From a virus, in the IMG/VR virus record IMGVR_UViG_3300042731_002906, positions 1 through 30,068 of that record: a stretch of DNA of 30,068 bases; one strand, given 5' to 3'. How positions within the stretch are numbered: position 1 is the first letter of the stretch; each line of letters starts with the position of its first letter. The notes below the pieces were generated by a model, which was not told the DNA's origin, did not search any database, and was given only the letters and a program-made list of their open reading frames with translations. Of this stretch, positions 24,166-30,068 are shown one piece after another. The translations under genes were made by a program, and so were the position numbers.

Positions 24166-24468
24166 ATGCTTATTGAAGAAATCTTAGACGAAAACCTACG
24201 TGCTTGGTTTGGCAAGGGCAAAAAAGGCGGTGCTGGCGGTGGTGGCTGGGACCGTTATAATGCCAAAGGCGAGCGTATTGGTAAGTGTGGCGACAGTAAA
24301 AAAGGCGAAGGCAAGCCTAAGTGTCTAAGTAAAAGTAGAGCTGCAAGTTTAAGAGCTAAAGGTGGCAAAAAAGCAATTGCTGCCGCTGTACGTAAAAAGA
24401 GAAGAGAAGATCCAAACAAGAATCGCAGAGGTAAAGCTAAAAACGTAAGCAATACTACTAGAAAGTAG
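24166..24468 (+). CDS. small basic internal head protein, conserved in marine phages (100 aa)
   Basis: I start at ATG 24166, one base after the previous stop, giving MLIEEILDENLRAWF with an L-D-E site followed by Asn at 7-10; an in-frame ATG at 24130 would overlap the upstream gene and lose this start. The rest is very basic and Gly-rich: GKGKKGGAGGGGWDRYNAKG, two Cys (GKCGDSKKGEGKPKCLSKSR) and a Lys/Arg/Ala helix (KAIAAAVRKKRRED). This family is widespread in marine phages; a role in the head with DNA is plausible. It closes the run of targeting-like genes. Confidence 0.85.
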   Translation: MLIEEILDENLRAWFGKGKKGGAGGGGWDRYNAKGERIGKCGDSKKGEGKPKCLSKSRAASLRAKGGKKAIAAAVRKKRREDPNKNRRGKAKNVSNTTRK

Positions 24469-24476
24469 AGGAATGA

Positions 24477-24791
24477 ATGCCTGTGATATTAACTATTGAA
24501 ATTAAAAAATCTGGAGCAAGTTTTTCAAATGTAACAGAAGCACTGGATCAGTTTGGTGCAGATCATGCAGATACATTTGATTCAACTAGTAGACTAGATA
24601 CAATAAATGAAGCACTAGAAGCAGCAAAAGCAAGTGGTGATCTAGTAATAGAATTTGATATTAACAGTACAAATGACGGTTTTATTAAAACTGAAACATG
24701 GACTGATTCAGGTTGGGAAAGCATAATGGACCAACTTACTACATATGCTACACTAAAACCAGAATGGTCAAGAACAGTAACACAAAGTTAA
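24477..24791 (+). CDS. hypothetical protein (104 aa)
   Basis: A 104-residue acidic, soluble protein with an AGAGGA ribosome site overlapping the upstream stop. It begins with a beta-like stretch (PVILTIEIKKSG), then helices (RLDTINEALEAAKASG) and a Trp-containing end. It lacks the targeting-like N-terminus. An ATG four bases earlier is out of frame. Family not recognised. Confidence 0.75.
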   Translation: MPVILTIEIKKSGASFSNVTEALDQFGADHADTFDSTSRLDTINEALEAAKASGDLVIEFDINSTNDGFIKTETWTDSGWESIMDQLTTYATLKPEWSRTVTQS

Positions 24792-24794
24792 CAT

Positions 24795-24971
24795 ATGGAC
24801 ACACATAAGATTTGTACAAAATGCGGACATAAATGTCACTGTGATAGAGTAAACTGTCCAGACTGTATAAATGATGTGTGTGGAATATGCAATTGCAAAG
24901 AAACTATATCCGTAGAAACAGATGCAAGGAAATGGCCCTGGCAAGACAGTGGTGTTGAACACGGATTATGA
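24795..24971 (+). CDS. Cys-rich small protein, probable zinc binder (58 aa)
   Basis: This 58-residue frame begins MDTHKICTKCGHKCHCDRVN and contains nine Cys within residues 7-34, arranged as CxxC-x3-CxC-x4-CxxC-x4-CxxCxC, with several His. The C-terminal part is polar with WPW. The spacing strongly suggests one or two zinc sites (zinc-ribbon or knuckle-like). It starts three bases after the upstream stop and ends one base before the next ATG, which fits a real gene in the operon. Family not recognised; a nucleic-acid or protein adaptor is possible. Confidence 0.72.
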   Translation: MDTHKICTKCGHKCHCDRVNCPDCINDVCGICNCKETISVETDARKWPWQDSGVEHGL

Positions 24972-24972
24972 T

Positions 24973-25569
24973 ATGGATGAAGAAGACTTAGCGTGGTTAA
25001 CCACTGCACCTGAAGATTTGTGGTGTCTTGACAAACTTATACTAGCAAGATATCTTGGTTATACATGTGGTCCTGTTGGAACTCCTGTTCCTCAAGAAGG
25101 ATACTACATGGTACGTCCTTGTGTGAATGCAATGGGTCTAGGTCTTGGCGCACAAAAGCAATACATCAAAGATTCAACAAATCATCTGACTCCAGGACAC
25201 TTTTGGTGCGAGTGGTTCGAAGGCGATCACATAAGCGTAGATTATGATTGGGGTAAACAGTGCCTAGCTGTACAAGGTTTTAAGGCACCAGGAACATTTA
25301 CACGCTGGGATCGTTGGATAAGAGTTGATGATGTAAAAATTAAAATGCCTGCTTTTCTGGGAAGTATACGAGTTAAATACAGTAAGATAAACTGTGAGTA
25401 TATAGGCGGCAAACTAATAGAAGTACACTTGAGACACAACCCAGACTTTCCTGGCAATAGGCAAGAGTACATTCCTGTGTGGCAAGGACAAAACGAATGT
25501 CCTCCCAAAGGATATGAATATGTAGAAGACCCAGATGTACACGGACGTATAGGAGCATGGGTCAGGTGA
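24973..25569 (+). CDS. ATP-grasp-like protein (198 aa)
   Basis: I prefer the start at 24973 (MDEEDLAWLT), one base after the upstream stop; an upstream ATG at 24922 would add 17 residues but overlap the Cys-rich gene by 50 bases. Motifs WCLDKLILARYLGYTCGP, YYMVRPCVNAMGLGLGA, HFWCEWFEGDHISVDYDWG and INCEYIGGKLIEVHLRHNPD resemble an unnamed phage family that looks like a compact ATP-grasp fold (the Arg, Glu and Asn-Pro positions would bind nucleotide and metal). Substrate unknown. The assignment is from pattern memory and is moderate. Its end overlaps the next gene by 13 bases. Confidence 0.72.
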   Translation: MDEEDLAWLTTAPEDLWCLDKLILARYLGYTCGPVGTPVPQEGYYMVRPCVNAMGLGLGAQKQYIKDSTNHLTPGHFWCEWFEGDHISVDYDWGKQCLAVQGFKAPGTFTRWDRWIRVDDVKIKMPAFLGSIRVKYSKINCEYIGGKLIEVHLRHNPDFPGNRQEYIPVWQGQNECPPKGYEYVEDPDVHGRIGAWVR

Positions 25570-25874
25570 ACCAACAACAAAAAACTAAAAAGCAAGCAAC
25601 TTGGTGGTTGTGCTTGGCTAGAGTATTGCCATTGGTAGCACTTGGTGTTATTATTGTGCCTTTGCTAGTAGGTGATGATACATGGTTTCAAGTAGCTATG
25701 TGTGCAGTAATCATTGTGTTCTCTACTTTAGCAATCCTTTGGTGGTATTGGGCTGTTGAACGTGTTGTTACAATGTGGGACAAACAAAAGCAAGTAGAAG
25801 AAACCAGCATTAATATGCTTGCACAACTTAAACATATTCGCAATTTATTAGACGAAATCCGCAAAACAAAATAA
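25557..25874 (+). CDS. two-helix membrane protein with coiled-coil tail (105 aa)
   Basis: After a basic N-terminus (QQKTKKQATWW) come two membrane segments (about residues 18-38 and 44-66) and a helical cytoplasmic tail (KQKQVEETSINMLAQLKHIR then NLLDEIRKTK) that may form a coiled coil. Proteins of this plan are frequent beside phage lysis genes. Here it precedes the endolysin with a late promoter between. It could be a holin or antiholin, or a membrane-remodelling protein. It overlaps the upstream gene by 13 bases. Confidence 0.75.
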   Translation: MGQVNQQQKTKKQATWWLCLARVLPLVALGVIIVPLLVGDDTWFQVAMCAVIIVFSTLAILWWYWAVERVVTMWDKQKQVEETSINMLAQLKHIRNLLDEIRKTK

Positions 25875-25877
25875 ATA
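25870..25877 (+). promoter_or_regulatory. T4-type late promoter, AATAAATA
   Basis: AATAAATAC overlaps the stop of the membrane protein gene and is 23 bases before the endolysin ATG, with TAGGAGT as ribosome site. This gives the endolysin its own late promoter. Confidence 0.6.
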
Positions 25878-25900
25878 CCTATATAAAATAGGAGTACAAG

Positions 25901-26743
25901 ATGAGTACATTTGAATTTGAATTTACTGAAGATATGGTACAAGAGCTATTGCACGGCAATAAAGCGTACCTTGAGTGGTTTGAAGCAATGGAAGAAATAT
26001 TGCCTTACTACGAAATCAATACAGTAAACAGGGTTGCAGGTTTTATAGCACAGTGCGCTCATGAAAGTAATAACTTTAAAGTTACAGAGGAAAACTTGAA
26101 CTACAGTGCCAAAGGATTGAATGCTGTATTTCCCAAGTACTTTGTAAGAGCTGGCAGAGATGCAAATGAATACCATAGACAACCTGAGAAGATTGCAAAC
26201 GTAGTGTATGCAAACAGAATGGAAAACGGTGATACTGCAAGTGGCGACGGATGGCGCTTTCGTGGTAGAGGTATTATCCAACTTACTGGAAGATACAATT
26301 ATACCAAGTTCGGTGAAACACTAGGATACACAGCAGAGCAAGCTATCAAGTATCTCAAAACCAAAAAAGGCGCATTAGAAAGTGCATGTTGGTTTTGGAA
26401 AACAAATGGTCTAAACAAATGGGCTGACAAACAAGATGTTGTTGGCATGACCAAAAGAATTAATGGCGGTACTATAGGATTAGATGATCGCAAGAAACAT
26501 TATGCTCACGCACTCGAAGTGCTAGGCGGTGATTGGACACCTCCTCCATTTACACACAGTACAGTGAAAAAAGGATCAAAAGGAGAAACTGTTAAAGCAG
26601 TACAAGCCGCATTGGGTATAACAGCAGACGGAGACTTTGGCCCAGGCACAGAAGCCGCTGTAATAGCGTGGCAAAAAAGTAGAGGACTAGTACCAGATGG
26701 TATAGTTGGTAAAGCTACACTTGCTGCAATGGGAATCAAATAA
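25901..26743 (+). CDS. GH19-type endolysin with peptidoglycan-binding domain
   Basis: Residues 1-210 form a glycoside hydrolase 19 (chitinase-like) lysozyme domain. AQCAHESNNF supplies the probable catalytic Glu55, with Glu64 in TEENLNYSAKGL nine residues on as in other GH19 endolysins, and DGWRFRGRGIIQLTGRYNY is the family signature. Residues about 222-279 are a PG_binding_1 domain (VKKGSKGETVKAVQAALG, DGDFGPGTEAAVIAWQ). There is no signal peptide, so a holin is required for release. Transcription from the late promoter at 25870 fits lysis timing. The spanin genes are about 24 kb away. Confidence 0.95.
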   Translation: MSTFEFEFTEDMVQELLHGNKAYLEWFEAMEEILPYYEINTVNRVAGFIAQCAHESNNFKVTEENLNYSAKGLNAVFPKYFVRAGRDANEYHRQPEKIANVVYANRMENGDTASGDGWRFRGRGIIQLTGRYNYTKFGETLGYTAEQAIKYLKTKKGALESACWFWKTNGLNKWADKQDVVGMTKRINGGTIGLDDRKKHYAHALEVLGGDWTPPPFTHSTVKKGSKGETVKAVQAALGITADGDFGPGTEAAVIAWQKSRGLVPDGIVGKATLAAMGIK

Positions 26744-26946
26744 TGTTAAGCAAACAATGTAAAGCACACCTAGACGAAGTAGGTGAAACAGGATTACAGC
26801 ATATGACACAAGCCTTTAAGGTGGCTGTAAAACTACAATTGTTGGTTCCTGCACTGATCATACATGGTGTTGCACCACGTTTTTTTACACATACAGCAAC
26901 AGATGTTATGACAAAAATATTGGAGAATCGTCGTGGGATGGATTAA
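26743..26946 (+). CDS. small conserved protein, DUF6356-like (67 aa)
   Basis: The 67-residue product (LDEVGETGLQHMTQAFKVAV, LLVPALIIHGVAPRFFTHTA) resembles a small family of unknown function seen in marine phages and bacteria, with one amphipathic to hydrophobic helix (about 28-45) that may sit at the membrane. It is coupled to the endolysin gene by a TAATG overlap and overlaps the next gene by 14 bases, so it belongs to the lysis-end operon. Confidence 0.75.
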   Translation: MLSKQCKAHLDEVGETGLQHMTQAFKVAVKLQLLVPALIIHGVAPRFFTHTATDVMTKILENRRGMD

Positions 26947-27091
26947 AAAACGTATGAACGAACGCACTACTTGGGATGGTGGTGTACTAGTTGCAATGGG
27001 TTTAATTGCATTGTTTGCAACTAACCTTATCAAGATTGCTGCTATAGCAGCAATTGCTTATGGCGCATGGACTATTTGGAAAGCAGAATAG
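26933..27091 (+). CDS. small membrane protein (52 aa), GTG start
   Basis: The frame starts with GTG at 26933 (VGWIKKRMNERTTWDGGVLV), preceded by GGAG ten bases upstream, and has membrane-like stretches at about 17-30 and 33-48 followed by WTIWKAE. Short proteins with the GWIKKR...TWDG...AWTIWK plan are common in marine phages. It overlaps the gene before by 14 bases and is followed one base later by the next ATG. Confidence 0.75.
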   Translation: MGWIKKRMNERTTWDGGVLVAMGLIALFATNLIKIAAIAAIAYGAWTIWKAE

Positions 27092-27092
27092 T

Positions 27093-27368
27093 ATGTGGGA
27101 AATGATCGAACGCATGGCTAGCGATAGGCTATGGATTTACACTGCACTGGCTGGAAGTGCGTTTGGTGCAATATTCGTTGCATATATCAGTAGTACACGC
27201 ATTGGACTTTGGTTTTACAGTAAAGTAGACAAATGCGTGGACTACCTGGTAGAACGTTGGGGCTGGACTTGGTTGCAACAACCGGAAGACGCATGGCGCC
27301 AACGCTATCCAAAAATTACACAAAAAATAGATGAGCTCGAGGAGCGTATAAAGAAGTTGGAAGATTGA
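27093..27368 (+). CDS. single-pass membrane protein with helical tail (91 aa)
   Basis: Start chosen at 27093 (MWEMIERMASDRLWIYTALA), one base after the upstream stop; the frame is open further upstream, but an earlier ATG would overlap the preceding gene. There is a membrane segment at about 13-35, then YSKVDKCVDYLVERWGWTWL and a charged helical C-terminus (KIDELEERIKKLED) likely to be a coiled coil. Similar proteins occur in marine T4-like phages. Function unknown; a holin or exclusion role is possible. Confidence 0.77.
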   Translation: MWEMIERMASDRLWIYTALAGSAFGAIFVAYISSTRIGLWFYSKVDKCVDYLVERWGWTWLQQPEDAWRQRYPKITQKIDELEERIKKLED

Positions 27369-27709
27369 CACTTTGGGAACGTATTAAGAAAAAGTTAAAC
27401 ATTGACTCTATAGTAGACGTCAGTGTTGATTTGTTTTTAATACTGTTTGATGTGTTAAGCTCGCCTATACTTATTGTAATGCGAGTATTACGTTATGTTA
27501 TAGGCAAGTACATGCTGGATGGCGTGAAAAACAAAATCAAAAAATTATTACACTGGTTAGAAAAAAAGCCACGTTGGGTTAGTTTTGTTGTGATACCGGT
27601 GCTGTTATATATTGTAGCCCACTTATTAGTTCTAATGTGGATATTTGGGCAGGCATTTGGACAATTCATTATGGATCAGTGGGGACACAGTATTGAGGAG
27701 AGTGAGTAG
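27365..27709 (+). CDS. membrane protein (114 aa), TTG start
   Basis: The gene appears to start with TTG overlapping the upstream stop (TTGA), giving TLWERIKKKLNIDS. Two hydrophobic segments (about 17-48 and 70-97) flank a basic helix (KNKIKKLLHWLEKKPRW). No ATG fits near the start, and the purine-rich AAGAAG lies at a reasonable distance upstream. It continues the chain of small membrane genes after the endolysin. Confidence 0.72.
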   Translation: MTLWERIKKKLNIDSIVDVSVDLFLILFDVLSSPILIVMRVLRYVIGKYMLDGVKNKIKKLLHWLEKKPRWVSFVVIPVLLYIVAHLLVLMWIFGQAFGQFIMDQWGHSIEESE

Positions 27710-27889
27710 ATGTGGATATTAATATGGTTAGCAATTTCTGGTCAGAATATTGATCACTATCACATAGGAAACTATGATGATAAAGATGCATGCATAAAAG
27801 GAAAAAGCAATGCATCGGTTTTGGTCACAGGACCTAATCAAAGCGTAGAATGTTTATGGGTTAACACCAAGAAACCTGTTGACAAGTAA
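27710..27889 (+). CDS. small secreted or anchored protein with two Cys (59 aa)
   Basis: The ATG directly follows the upstream stop. Residues 1-10 (MWILIWLAIS) are hydrophobic and could act as a short membrane anchor or signal. The rest is polar with two Cys (28 and 48) that could form a periplasmic disulfide, and the motif CLWVNTKKP. Similar tiny proteins follow membrane protein genes in marine phages. Its 3' end contains the -35 box of the next promoter. Confidence 0.7.
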   Translation: MWILIWLAISGQNIDHYHIGNYDDKDACIKGKSNASVLVTGPNQSVECLWVNTKKPVDK

Positions 27890-27907
27890 CTAAACATAGC
27901 TTATATT
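27879..27907 (+). promoter_or_regulatory. sigma-70-type promoter (TTGACA-17-TATATT)
   Basis: TTGACA (27879-27884), a 17-base spacer and TATATT (27902-27907) form a near-consensus host promoter 29 bases before ATG 27937. The architecture copies that at 9193, with the -35 box again at the end of a late gene. It should drive the early DsbA-like, FNR and DNA polymerase genes. Confidence 0.82.
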
Positions 27908-27936
27908 GTTAAGAATACAAGATAAAGGAGGTATTC

Positions 27937-28197
27937 ATGCCTGTACGTAGTTTTAGCGATAGCGAAATTAATAAACTTAAACAACTTATGAGTGAAGGTA
28001 TTCAAGTAACTGGTGAAGTAGAAACACTCAAAGAAGGTCTCAGAGACACAGTAAAAGCCATTGCAGAAGAAATGGATATGAAGCCAGCGGTGCTTAACAA
28101 AGCAATTAGAATTGCATACAAAAACGAATTTGCACAAGTGCAAGACAGCTTCAGTGCAGTTGAAGAGGTGCTTCAGGCAGTGGGCCGCGATAATTAA
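27937..28197 (+). CDS. DsbA-like phage DNA-binding protein (86 aa)
   Basis: The 86-residue helical protein (SEINKLKQLMSEGIQVTGEV, LRDTVKAIAEEMDMKPAVLN, KAIRIAYKNEF) resembles T4 DsbA and its marine homologues, small double-stranded DNA-binding proteins that help late promoter transcription. Residue pattern and length agree (T4 DsbA is about 89 aa). It has a perfect AAAGGAGG ribosome site and is first in the unit behind the host-type promoter. Its stop overlaps the FNR start by one base. The presence of late octamers nearby fits this role. Assignment is moderate. Confidence 0.7.
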   Translation: MPVRSFSDSEINKLKQLMSEGIQVTGEVETLKEGLRDTVKAIAEEMDMKPAVLNKAIRIAYKNEFAQVQDSFSAVEEVLQAVGRDN

Positions 28198-28901
28198 TGC
28201 TTAACCTAACAGTTACTGAAGTACAACACTATACAGATAAACTGTTTAGAATAAGAACAGAACGACCTCGCAGTTATAGATTTACTGCGGGAGAGTTTGT
28301 TATGATTAGTACATTAGATCCAGAAACACCTAATAGAGCATACAGTTTAACAAGTGGACCGTACGACGATTACTTGGAGTTTTACAGTATCAAAGTACAA
28401 GACGGTCCTCTAACTAGTAAACTACAACATGTACAAGTTGGAGACGAAATATTAGTAAGCGACAAGCCTACAGGAACATTGATACTTGCTAACTTAGAAT
28501 TAGGTGGACACTTGGTAATGATGGCTAGTGGTACAGGTATTGCACCTTTTATTAGTCTGTTACGTGAGCCAGAAACATACGATTTGTTTGACAATATCAC
28601 AGTAACATGGACCACGAGAACACATGCAGAACAAGATTGTTACAGAGACTTTCTCAACGAAATGCCAATTGAATACATCAGCACAGTAACACAAGAACCT
28701 GCTGAATTACATGGACGTATTCAAAAGTTTATGGCTGACGGAACAGTTAAGATTGACAATCCTGAAATACAACGTATAATGTTATGTGGAAGTATAGCAT
28801 TCAACAACGATCTTCGAGATCACTTCACTGCACTAGGATTCAGTGAAGGTAATAGAAAGACACAAGGTACGTTTGTGCAAGAAAGAGCATTTGTTAGCTA
28901 A
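28197..28901 (+). CDS. fpr: ferredoxin/flavodoxin--NADP+ reductase (FNR)
   Basis: The 234-residue protein has the full bacterial FNR plan: an FAD-binding beta-barrel (1-95) with RAYSLTSGP (47-55), and an NADP-binding Rossmann domain with SGTGIAPFISLL (111-122), the TRTHAE segment (140-145) and MLCGS (195-199). The C-terminus GTFVQERAFVS corresponds to the FVVERAFVG type of Rhodobacter and other alphaproteobacteria rather than the E. coli type. It transfers electrons between NADPH and ferredoxin or flavodoxin. It is coupled to DsbA-like and polymerase genes by one-base overlaps. A likely job is feeding electrons to a phage or host ferredoxin-dependent enzyme such as ribonucleotide reductase activation; that is inference. 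Confidence 0.93.
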   Translation: MLNLTVTEVQHYTDKLFRIRTERPRSYRFTAGEFVMISTLDPETPNRAYSLTSGPYDDYLEFYSIKVQDGPLTSKLQHVQVGDEILVSDKPTGTLILANLELGGHLVMMASGTGIAPFISLLREPETYDLFDNITVTWTTRTHAEQDCYRDFLNEMPIEYISTVTQEPAELHGRIQKFMADGTVKIDNPEIQRIMLCGSIAFNNDLRDHFTALGFSEGNRKTQGTFVQERAFVS

Positions 28902-30068
28902 TGTATGTAGACGCACTCATTGATAGAGATAAAGATATTATTCACGTTGTAGAACGTGTAAATGGTAGAAGAGAGTTCAGGGAGTATCCTGCACGTTACT
29001 TGTTCTATTACAAAGACAGTCGAGGTAATTTTGAAAGTATCTTTGGCGACAAACTACAACGTGTGGTAACTACTAGCGGTAAACAGTTCAAAAAAGAAAA
29101 GAAACTGTACAGCAATCAACGACTGTTCGAAAGCGATGTCAATCCAGTGTTTAGATGTTTGGCTGACAACTATTTGGGAGCAGATACTCCTAAACTACAA
29201 CAAGCATTTTTCGATATCGAGGTTGACTTTGACAAAGACAAAGGCTTTGCAGATCCCAGTGATCCATTCAATCCAGTAACAGCGGTCAGTGTACACTTGG
29301 ATTGGATTGGTAAAACTATCTGTTTGGTTTGTAAACCCAAAACACTTACACGAGCAGATGCACAACTTATTGTGGACAGATTTGAGGATACTATTCTCAT
29401 GGACACAGAAGATGAACTGTTGGATACATTCTTACAGTTGATTGATGATGCAGATGTAATGAGTGGATGGAACAGCGAAGGCTTTGATATTCCCTACTTG
29501 GTGAATCGCATAGCAAGAGTTCTTGGCAAAGAACACACAAGACGTTTTTGTTTGTGGGGCAAGTATCCCAACAGACGAGAATTCGAACGCTATGGTAAAG
29601 CACAAGAAACATTTGACACAGTGGGCAGACTGCACTTGGATTACATGGAACTGTATCGCAAGTATACATATCATGAAATGCACAGTTATAGTTTGGATGC
29701 CATTGGCGAATATGAACTTGGTGAACGCAAAACAGAATATGAAGGCACACTGGATCAGCTTTACAACAACGACTTTGAAACGTTTATTCAATACTCCCGA
29801 CAAGACGTTGATCTACTTGTACGCATGGACAAGAAGCTACAATTTATTGACCTAGCAAACGTTATTGCACATGACAACACAGTTCTTGTACAAACAACTA
29901 TGGGTGCGGTTGCTGTTACAGATCAAGCTATTCTCAACGAAGCACACAGTAGAGGACTTATTGTTCCTGACAAGCAACACGACAAAACGCAAAAGCACTA
30001 TCCTCAAGCATGTACAGCGGCTGGTGCATATGTTGCTACGCCCAAGAAAGGCTTTCATGAATGGATTG
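28901..30068 (+). CDS. family B DNA polymerase, T4 gp43-like (5' part, runs off the window)
   Basis: The frame from ATG 28901 (TAATG overlap with FNR) stays open to the window end: 389 residues of an expected 800-900. The N-terminal region and the complete 3'-5' exonuclease domain are visible: Exo I FFDIEVDF (D105, E107), Exo II GWNSEGFDIPYL (D196) and Exo III YSRQDVD (Y298, D302), plus DYMELYRKYTYHEMHSYSLD as in T4 gp43. The palm and thumb lie outside. All proofreading acidic residues are present. It is the phage replicative polymerase, transcribed in the early unit. Confidence 0.95.
   Translation, partial: MYVDALIDRDKDIIHVVERVNGRREFREYPARYLFYYKDSRGNFESIFGDKLQRVVTTSGKQFKKEKKLYSNQRLFESDVNPVFRCLADNYLGADTPKLQQAFFDIEVDFDKDKGFADPSDPFNPVTAVSVHLDWIGKTICLVCKPKTLTRADAQLIVDRFEDTILMDTEDELLDTFLQLIDDADVMSGWNSEGFDIPYLVNRIARVLGKEHTRRFCLWGKYPNRREFERYGKAQETFDTVGRLHLDYMELYRKYTYHEMHSYSLDAIGEYELGERKTEYEGTLDQLYNNDFETFIQYSRQDVDLLVRMDKKLQFIDLANVIAHDNTVLVQTTMGAVAVTDQAILNEAHSRGLIVPDKQHDKTQKHYPQACTAAGAYVATPKKGFHEWI

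Noticed and set aside
24922-24972. Longer N-terminus for the ATP-grasp-like gene from ATG 24922
   Set aside because: It has no clear ribosome site and overlaps the Cys-rich gene by 50 bases; the start at 24973 follows that stop directly. Not fully excluded.
1-30068. CRISPR arrays, tRNA genes, insertion sequences or integrase
   Set aside because: I saw no regularly spaced repeats, cloverleaf-like sequences, transposase or integrase motifs; the only exact repeats noted lie within the giant coding gene.

Overview
The window reads as part of the genome of a marine, T4-related tailed phage (myovirus-like). It is AT-rich, every credible gene is on the + strand, and genes are packed with 1-4 base overlaps (TAATG, ATGA). 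A T4 gp43-type family B DNA polymerase begins at the right edge. T4-type late promoter octamers (TATAAATA-like) sit in front of many genes, and several genes belong to families I know from cyanophages and SAR11 phages. The ferredoxin-NADP reductase has the C-terminal ending typical of alphaproteobacterial enzymes, so a marine alphaproteobacterial host (SAR11-like) is my best guess. This is inference; no marker in the window proves the host.

Layout. (1) 1-5278: a translation/lysis/proteostasis block with a partial gene, a hypothetical gene, a full-length translation initiation factor IF-1, an overlapping Rz/Rz1-type spanin pair, a class B DnaJ, a two-AAA-module ClpA-like unfoldase with an IGF loop, and a conserved hypothetical. 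(2) 5302-9196: short late transcription units for small virion or membrane proteins, most with their own ATAAATA-type promoter and two with compact intrinsic terminators. These include fibre-like proteins with Mtd-N-like motifs, two small probably abundant proteins, a two-helix membrane protein and a RyR-domain protein. (3) 9193-10443: a UV damage endonuclease gene with its own TTGACA-17-TATAGT promoter and a GC-rich, foldable 3' region, looking like an inserted moron. (4) 10444-24468: a structural protein, then a long run of genes of which nine (ten with 5862-6185) start with a short related peptide, M-[KR]-[hydrophobic]-x-[EDQ]-[hydrophobic], usually followed by an I/L-x-E site. This closely resembles the capsid-targeting peptide of T4 internal proteins (MKTYQEFIAE, cleaved by gp21). 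The set includes a zincin metallopeptidase of the polyvalent-protein type, a 513-aa protein, a 2509-aa giant and several small basic proteins with Cys-containing tails. I infer that this is an arsenal of proteins loaded into the prohead and possibly injected with the DNA. (5) 24477-27889: small accessory genes, a 58-aa Cys-rich protein, an ATP-grasp-like protein, a GH19 endolysin and a chain of small membrane proteins. (6) 27879-30068: a host-type promoter (TTGACA-17-TATATT) opens an early/middle unit with a DsbA-like DNA-binding protein, a ferredoxin-NADP reductase and DNA polymerase (cut by the window end).

How it fits together. DsbA-like protein and the late promoters suggest T4-style late transcription. 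Late genes make the virion, internal proteins and lysis functions (endolysin, spanins, candidate holins). IF-1, DnaJ, ClpA and FNR are host-like genes that could retune translation, protein quality control and redox supply during infection. The point most worth pursuing is the family of N-terminal targeting peptides that would define the virion's internal cargo.
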